A DNA stretch of 10,455 bases, taken from positions 1-10,455 of the forward strand of contig JAIPFN010000211.1 of NCBI GenBank assembly GCA_021736615.1, given 5' to 3'. Shown piece after piece: positions 6,588 to 10,455 of the stretch. Below the pieces are notes generated by a model. That model made no database searches. It saw nothing but the letters and a program-made list of their open reading frames with translations, and was not told the origin of the DNA. This stretch comes from Phycisphaerae bacterium (GTDB lineage: Bacteria > Planctomycetota > Phycisphaerae > Sedimentisphaerales > Anaerohalosphaeraceae). The position numbers and the translations under genes were made by a program. Numbering within the stretch: position 1 is the first letter of the stretch; each line of letters starts with the position of its first letter.

Positions 6588-6610
6588 GGGCATCGCCCGT
6601 TAATTTTTTC
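6588..6610 (+). terminator. Weak terminator or attenuator between perR and rbr
   Basis: GGGC / GCCC with a three-base loop, then GTTAA and a run of six T. The stem is only four pairs, or five with a wobble, so partial read-through is expected. No promoter fits between it and rbr, so it may lower, not stop, rbr transcription. Confidence 0.35.
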
Positions 6611-6628
6611 CATATAGAAAGGGAAATT

Positions 6629-7201
6629 ATGAGTTTGAAGGGAAGTAAGACAGAAACAAACCTACTTACGGCATTTGCAGGAGAATCGCAGGCCAGGAAC
6701 CGTTATACCTATTTTGCCAGTGCCGCTAAGAAAGAAGGCTTCGTTCAGATTTCGGCGATATTTGAAGAGACCGCCAACCAGGAAAAGGAACATGCAAAAC
6801 GATTGTTTAAGCTGCTTGAAGGCGGCGAAGTCGAAGTCGCCGCCGCATTCCCTGCCGGTGTGATCGGTACAACTGTTGAAAACCTCAAGGCCTCTGCTGC
6901 CGGGGAAGATCATGAAACTACTGAGATGTACCCGGAATTTGCCAAGATCGCCGACGACGAGGGGTTCAGTGATGTCGCGAACATATTTCGCAGTATTGCC
7001 GTCGCCGAGCAGCGCCACCGGGATCGATACCTGGCCCTGGCCGCCAACATTGATAACGGTGCCGTGTTCAAGAAAGATGCCCCTGTTCGCTGGGTTTGCA
7101 GGAACTGCGGCTATGTCCACACAGACAATGAGGCTCCGGGAGCATGTCCGGCATGTGCTCACCCGCAGGCACATTTTGAGCTGGACGCATTGAACTACTA
7201 A
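6629..7201 (+). CDS. rbr: Rubrerythrin (peroxide reductase)
   Basis: Cytoplasmic diiron peroxidase reducing H2O2 to water with electrons from NADH through rubredoxin-type carriers. The 190-residue length is normal. AAAGGG lies just before the ATG. The four-helix domain (about 1-145) holds the diiron ligands in the expected places: Glu19, Glu52 and His55 (EKEH), Glu93 and Glu96 (EDHE), Glu127 and His130 (EQRH). Residues 155-185 are a C-terminal rubredoxin domain with Cys157, Cys160, Cys173 and Cys176. The acidic start of this domain and its iron site make it self-sufficient as an electron-transfer module. It is the second gene of the cluster, 51 bases after perR. Identification is secure. Confidence 0.96.
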   Translation: MSLKGSKTETNLLTAFAGESQARNRYTYFASAAKKEGFVQISAIFEETANQEKEHAKRLFKLLEGGEVEVAAAFPAGVIGTTVENLKASAAGEDHETTEMYPEFAKIADDEGFSDVANIFRSIAVAEQRHRDRYLALAANIDNGAVFKKDAPVRWVCRNCGYVHTDNEAPGACPACAHPQAHFELDALNY

Positions 7202-7207
7202 ATATGG

Positions 7208-7235
7208 CAATCAGCGATCAGCAGTCAGCAATTAG
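7208..7235 (+). repeat. Seven-base tandem repeat, four copies, after rbr
   Basis: Four consecutive units fit CNRTYAG with no gap, beginning six bases after the rbr stop codon. Unit sequences differ by one or two bases from each other. Confidence 0.75.
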
Positions 7236-7317
7236 CTATGTGTGAATTCTTTGGTTTTATTAAATTTAAGTATTCGTCCCATATTGCCGAATCGTATGTA
7301 TTCTGCTTACGGGGCGG

Positions 7318-7355
7318 TTTATAGTCTATAGTTTTTGTTAATTTACAGTCTTTAG
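7318..7355 (+). repeat. Degenerate seven-base repeats before tpx
   Basis: TTTATAG and TCTATAG are adjacent at 7318-7331, and a related TCTTTAG occurs at 7349-7355 out of step. The units resemble those in the tpx to flavodiiron gap. The gap from rbr to tpx (7202-7370) otherwise shows no promoter I can defend, only a 10-base palindrome TTAAATTTAA at 7260-7269. Confidence 0.45.
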
Positions 7356-7370
7356 ATTGAGAGGATTGCT

Positions 7371-7895
7371 ATGAATGAAAGAGATTCAGTTGTAACTATG
7401 AAGGGGCAGGGACTTGTTCTGCTCGGTAACGAAGTTAAGGTCGGCGACCTTCCCGACGATGTCACGCTTGTCGGAAATGATCTTAGCGAGGTAAAACTAT
7501 CATCTTACCAGGGCCAGGTTTGCATCATATCCGTGGTTCCTTCGCTGGACACGCCTGTTTGCGATGTTATGACGCGGCGTTTTAATGAGGCCGCCGGCGA
7601 GCTTGCAGGAGATGTTGTGGTAGTGACAATAAGCACCGACCTGCCCTTTGCACAGGCCAGATGGTGCGGAGCGGCCAACGCCGAAAATGTAGTAACACTT
7701 TCGGATTATCGCGATGTCGCATTCGGCCAGACCTACGGTGTGCTTATCAAGGGTATTCGACTTTTAGCCAGGGCGGTTTTTGTTCTTGACACAGACGGCG
7801 TTGTACGTTATGAACAGATAGTTCCGGAATTGACAGACGAGCCTGATTATGACGCGGCGCTAAGAGCAGCAAAAGGTTTGCTTGCAGGGGCGTAA
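7371..7895 (+). CDS. tpx: Thiol peroxidase, atypical 2-Cys peroxiredoxin
   Basis: Reduces hydrogen peroxide and alkyl hydroperoxides using thioredoxin. The 174-residue chain is slightly longer than the usual 165-168 because of about ten extra N-terminal residues. AGAGG precedes the ATG at good spacing. Peroxidatic Cys64 is in PSLDTPVCD and resolving Cys99 in FAQARWCGA, at the Tpx spacing of 35. The active-site Arg is in the segment IRLLARAVFVLD. The C-terminal VPELTDEPDYDAAL is typical of Tpx. An additional Cys51 is not part of the known mechanism. It is surrounded by non-haem iron enzymes, so this cluster pairs a thiol-based with an iron-based peroxidase. Confidence 0.95.
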   Translation: MNERDSVVTMKGQGLVLLGNEVKVGDLPDDVTLVGNDLSEVKLSSYQGQVCIISVVPSLDTPVCDVMTRRFNEAAGELAGDVVVVTISTDLPFAQARWCGAANAENVVTLSDYRDVAFGQTYGVLIKGIRLLARAVFVLDTDGVVRYEQIVPELTDEPDYDAALRAAKGLLAGA

Positions 7896-7927
7896 ATAGT
7901 TTTTAGATTATGGTTTTTAGTCTTTAG
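7893..7927 (+). repeat. Seven-base tandem repeat, five units, after tpx
   Basis: Five units in step, four of them ending in TAG and two identical (TTTTTAG at 7900-7906 and 7914-7920). The first unit contains the tpx TAA stop codon. The array fills most of the 45-base gap to the flavodiiron gene and ends just before its ribosome site. Confidence 0.7.
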
Positions 7928-7940
7928 GTAGGGATTCTTT

Positions 7941-9119
7941 ATGAGGCCACTTGCTGAGAATATTTTTTCTGTTGGGGTGATCGACTGGGATCTTAAGCTG
8001 TTTGACAGGCTTATACCGCTGCCGGACGGCACGAGTTACAATTCGTACCTGGTCAAGGGCAGCGAAAAGACAGCTTTGATCGATACGGTCGATCCCAGAC
8101 GCATTGATGATCTTATAGCCCACCTTATCGCCGCCGGAGTTGACAAGGTCGATTACCTGATCGCCCACCACGGCGAACAGGATCACTCCGGCGGACTTGC
8201 AGATATGCTGGTCTTATACCCTGATGCCAAGGTCGTCACTAACCCCAAGTGCAAATCCATGCTGATCGACCTGCTCGACCTCGAAGAAGAACAGTTCATT
8301 ACCGTCGAAGACCGCGAGATTCTTTCCCTCGGCGACAAGACGCTTGAGTTCATTTATACCCCCTGGGTACACTGGCCCGAGACCATGTCGACATACATCA
8401 AGGAGGATCGCATTCTCTTTTCGTGCGATTTTCTGGGGTCGCACTTGGCCACCAGTGACCTATTCGTTTCCGATGAGCGGGAAATTTATGAACCGGCTAA
8501 ACGTTATTTTGCCGAAATCATGATGCCCTACCGAAAACAGGTTTTAACCAATCTTGAAAAACTCGCCGACCTTGACATATCGATAATCGCTCCAAGTCAC
8601 GGACCGGCCTATGATAATCCGAAATTCATTATCGACGCCTACGGCGAATGGGCCGGAGGTGAGGTCAAAAACCAGGTTGTTATACCATACGTCTCCATGC
8701 ACGGCAGTACTAAAGAGATGGTCGATTATCTGACCGATGGTCTTATCGAACGCGGTGTGAAGGTTTTCGTATTCGAACTTGCAAAGGTCGACATCGGAAA
8801 ACTGGCTATCGCACTGGTAGACGCGGCGACGATAGTTATAGGTTCGCCGACGGTTATCGTCGGGCCCCATCCGCACGCCGCCAATGCCGCCTTTCTGGCC
8901 AATCTTCTTCGGCCAAAGACTAAGTTCGCCTCGATAATCGGCTCATACGGCTGGGGCAGCAAGATGGTCGAACACCTTTGCGGTATGATCTCCGGACTAA
9001 AGGTCGAGCTTATCGAGCCTGTCGTCATAAAAGGAGCGTTGAAGAACGATGGTTTTGAGGCACTAGATGAGCTAGCCGAAAGAATCGTCGAAAAACACAA
9101 AGAAGCAGGAATTTATTAA
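7941..9119 (+). CDS. Flavodiiron protein (class A), O2 or NO reductase
   Basis: Cytoplasmic enzyme reducing O2 to water, or NO to N2O in some members, with electrons usually from rubredoxin. It has 392 residues, close to the class A length of about 400. GTAGGG precedes the ATG by seven bases. Residues about 1-240 are the metallo-beta-lactamase-like domain. All six diiron ligands are visible: His77, Glu79 and Asp81 in HGEQDH, His144 in WVHWPETM, Asp163 in SCDFLG, and His220 in PSHGP. Residues about 245-390 are a flavodoxin domain with the FMN phosphate loop SMHGSTK at 252-258, and a later GSYGWGS-type loop. There is no C-terminal rubredoxin or flavin reductase extension, so a separate donor is needed and none is encoded next to it. 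O2 reduction is likelier than NO reduction given the neighbours. Confidence 0.95.
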   Translation: MRPLAENIFSVGVIDWDLKLFDRLIPLPDGTSYNSYLVKGSEKTALIDTVDPRRIDDLIAHLIAAGVDKVDYLIAHHGEQDHSGGLADMLVLYPDAKVVTNPKCKSMLIDLLDLEEEQFITVEDREILSLGDKTLEFIYTPWVHWPETMSTYIKEDRILFSCDFLGSHLATSDLFVSDEREIYEPAKRYFAEIMMPYRKQVLTNLEKLADLDISIIAPSHGPAYDNPKFIIDAYGEWAGGEVKNQVVIPYVSMHGSTKEMVDYLTDGLIERGVKVFVFELAKVDIGKLAIALVDAATIVIGSPTVIVGPHPHAANAAFLANLLRPKTKFASIIGSYGWGSKMVEHLCGMISGLKVELIEPVVIKGALKNDGFEALDELAERIVEKHKEAGIY

Positions 9120-9120
9120 A

Positions 9121-9148
9121 TTATTATTTATTATTGATTATTTATTAT
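9121..9148 (+). repeat. Seven-base tandem repeat, four copies, after the flavodiiron gene
   Basis: Four units, three identical TTATTAT and one TGATTAT, begin one base after the flavodiiron stop codon. A small palindrome ATTGTAACAAT follows at 9146-9156. The array occupies about a third of the gap before dfx. Confidence 0.75.
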
Positions 9149-9199
9149 TGTAACAATCGGCTCGGGGTCGATTAATTGGAACTTGAAAGGATTATTTTT

Positions 9200-9574
9200 A
9201 TGGCTAAGAGACTTGATATTTATAAATGTTTGTTGTGCGGAAATATTGTCGAAGTTCTTACAGGCGGAGACGGTGAGCTTGTTTGCTGCGGTCAGCCGAT
9301 GAAGCACCTTGCCGAAAGCACTGCCGACGCCGCAAACGAAAAACACGTCCCCGTAATCGAAATCATCGACGGCGGATACAAGATTACAGTCGGAAGCACA
9401 CCGCATCCGATGGAAGAAAAACACTATATCGAATGGATCGAGCTGATCGCGGACGGTAAGGCTTATCGCCAATTTTTAAGCCCGCATGCACCTGCCGAAG
9501 CAACCTTCATGATCGACGCCGAAGACGTAAGTGCAAGAGAACATTGCAACGTCCACGGACTCTGGAAAGGATAG
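9200..9574 (+). CDS. dfx: Desulfoferrodoxin, class II superoxide reductase
   Basis: Reduces superoxide to hydrogen peroxide without making O2. I choose the ATG at 9200 (124 residues), with GAAAGG nine bases upstream. A TTG start at 9176 would add eight residues and break the normal N-terminus. Residues 1-36 are the desulforedoxin-type iron site (center I): Cys10, Cys13, Cys29, Cys30. The rest carries center II, with ligands His49 (EKHVP, including the conserved Glu47 and Lys48), His69, His75, Cys116 and His119 (HCNVHG). Nothing is missing. It overlaps nothing but ends four bases before the ferritin start, so the two are surely cotranscribed. The peroxide it makes can be used by rubrerythrin and Tpx. 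Confidence 0.96.
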   Translation: MAKRLDIYKCLLCGNIVEVLTGGDGELVCCGQPMKHLAESTADAANEKHVPVIEIIDGGYKITVGSTPHPMEEKHYIEWIELIADGKAYRQFLSPHAPAEATFMIDAEDVSAREHCNVHGLWKG

Positions 9575-9578
9575 GGCT

Positions 9579-10085
9579 ATGATCGGTAAGAAACTTCAGG
9601 CCGCCTTAAATGAACAGATAAACGCCGAGTTTTACTCTGCGTATCTGTATCTGTCGATGTCGGCGTATCTTGATACGATAAATTTTGCAGGGCTGGCCAA
9701 CTGGATGCTCGTCCAGTTCCAGGAAGAACAGTTCCATGCAAAGAAAATGTTCGACTACCTCATCGAACGCGGCGGAAAGGTCACCCTGACAGAGATCGCC
9801 GCCCCGCCGGTTCAATGGGACGGTCCCGTTTCTGTTTTTCAGGCGACACTCGAACACGAACAGATGGTCACCAGAAGGATAAACGACCTTGTCTATCTTG
9901 CCCGCGACGAACGCGATAACGCCGTAGAGGTATTCCTGCAGTGGTTCGTAGGCGAGCAGGTCGAAGAAGAAGCAACTGCCGAAACTTTGCTCGGGCAACT
10001 GAAGATAGCCGAATCCAGCCCGCATGCGATGCTGATGCTCGACAGGGAACTGGCGGCAAGGGTATTTACCCCGCCGGTAAAATAG
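9579..10085 (+). CDS. ftn: Ferritin (iron storage, FtnA type)
   Basis: Iron-storage subunit of 168 residues that oxidises Fe(II) and stores it in a 24-mer shell, by family. The ATG at 9579 is preferred over an upstream in-frame start at 9531, which lies inside dfx and adds 16 residues the family lacks. An AAAGGA site sits within the last codons of dfx. Ferroxidase residues match E. coli FtnA in position: Glu17, Glu50, His53, Glu94, Gln127, with Glu126, Glu129 and Glu130 near the third site. There is no haem-ligating methionine as in bacterioferritin at the usual site, as far as I can judge. Storage of iron next to superoxide and peroxide enzymes limits Fenton chemistry. Strong translational coupling with dfx is likely. 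Confidence 0.95.
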   Translation: MIGKKLQAALNEQINAEFYSAYLYLSMSAYLDTINFAGLANWMLVQFQEEQFHAKKMFDYLIERGGKVTLTEIAAPPVQWDGPVSVFQATLEHEQMVTRRINDLVYLARDERDNAVEVFLQWFVGEQVEEEATAETLLGQLKIAESSPHAMLMLDRELAARVFTPPVK

Positions 10086-10090
10086 AAGCT

Positions 10091-10111
10091 ATTATTAATG
10101 ATTAATAATTA
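10091..10111 (+). promoter_or_regulatory. Perfect 9-1-9 inverted repeat, candidate PerR box
   Basis: ATTATTAATGATTAATAAT at 10091-10109 is perfectly symmetric around a single G. Its central 15 bases match the 7-1-7 PerR box at 11 of 14 defined positions. The same stretch also reads as three seven-base units of pattern ATNATTA (10091-10111), so symmetry may partly come from the repeat. It lies 25 bases before the next ATG. Confidence 0.5.
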
Positions 10112-10135
10112 TATTTTTGTACAAGGAGAACAGTT

Positions 10136-10455
10136 ATGAGTATTACATTTAGTGCCGGTGAAATCTTTGAAATGGCCGTGGAACTTGAACGTAACGGCGG
10201 CAAATTTTATCGTCAAGCCGCAGAGAATTTCAGCGAAACAGGAAAAACCCAGCTTCTACTGAGCCTTGCCGAGATGGAAGATCAGCATGAAATTGCTTTC
10301 CAGGAAATGCGGAGCCAGTTAGCAGACACTGAAAAGGAAATTTCTACATTTGACCCGGACGATGAAGCTATTATGTATCTGCGGGCAATGGCCGACGGCC
10401 ATGTTTTCGATACCAGTCAGGCACCTTCGGAAAAAATTACCGGCAATGAAACTTT
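10136..10455 (+). CDS. Rubrerythrin-like diiron protein, 3' end outside window
   Basis: The first 106 codons of a ferritin-like four-helix protein of the rubrerythrin family (COG1633 style). The start is firm: AGGAG seven bases before the ATG. The opening FSAGEIFEMAVELERNGGKFY and the Glu18-then-FY pattern give the first ligand helix, and EMEDQH (Glu48, His51) the second. The later segment FDPDDEAIMYLRAMADGHVF and the ITGNE near the edge are typical of these small iron proteins. It differs from the rubrerythrin at 6629 and is not a duplicate. Whether a rubredoxin domain follows cannot be seen. Its place at the end of the cluster suggests a second peroxide or iron-handling role. Confidence 0.85.
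   Translation, partial: MSITFSAGEIFEMAVELERNGGKFYRQAAENFSETGKTQLLLSLAEMEDQHEIAFQEMRSQLADTEKEISTFDPDDEAIMYLRAMADGHVFDTSQAPSEKITGNET

Noticed and set aside
7260..7269. TTAAATTTAA palindrome as a PerR box before tpx
   Set aside because: A ten-base AT palindrome is likely by chance in such AT-rich sequence, and it does not match the 7-1-7 box spacing.
6552..10111. CRISPR array as an explanation of the repeats
   Set aside because: Units are seven bases long and contiguous, without spacers, and the arrays differ from each other. No cas gene is present.

Overview
The window looks like part of the chromosome of an anaerobic or microaerophilic planctomycete, most likely of the class Phycisphaerae. 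Three features suggest this together: a VPEP-type PEP-CTERM sorting tail, a dockerin-like tail with the W-L-x(n)-C-x-x-N-C-C spacing common in that group, and a full set of anaerobe-type oxygen-defence enzymes. The assignment is an inference from protein style, not a database match.

Left part (1-5680, all genes on the minus strand). It starts inside a Wza-family polysaccharide export lipoprotein, cut by the left edge, with a good promoter about 120 bases upstream of its GTG start. After a 630-base spacer come three secreted proteins in one direction: a PEP-CTERM beta-sandwich protein, a dockerin-tailed alpha-helical repeat protein 50 bases downstream of it, and a small proline-rich exported protein 126 bases further on. 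They probably share a promoter near 4753-4780, which would give a leader of about 370 bases that opens with a hairpin. Next is a FixJ/LuxR-type response regulator without a neighbouring kinase. This half looks devoted to the cell surface and extracellular matrix.

Right part (6104-10455, all genes on the plus strand). This is an oxygen and peroxide defence and iron-storage cluster: perR (Fur-family peroxide sensor), rubrerythrin, thiol peroxidase (tpx), a flavodiiron O2 reductase, desulfoferrodoxin (superoxide reductase), ferritin, and the start of a second rubrerythrin-like protein cut by the right edge. The metal ligands or catalytic cysteines checked are present in every enzyme. The logic is coherent: O2 to water (flavodiiron), superoxide to peroxide (desulfoferrodoxin), peroxide to water (rubrerythrin, Tpx), iron put away (ferritin), PerR as the likely controller. 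No free-standing rubredoxin gene is seen.

Most worth a second look is the non-coding DNA of the right half. Nearly every gap between the defence genes holds a short tandem array with a 7-base period, different in sequence at each site and usually starting at or just after the upstream stop codon. The perR promoter carries a near-perfect 24-base palindrome, and a perfect 9-1-9 inverted repeat resembling a PerR box precedes the last gene. I see no tRNA, rRNA, CRISPR array, insertion sequence or phage gene.
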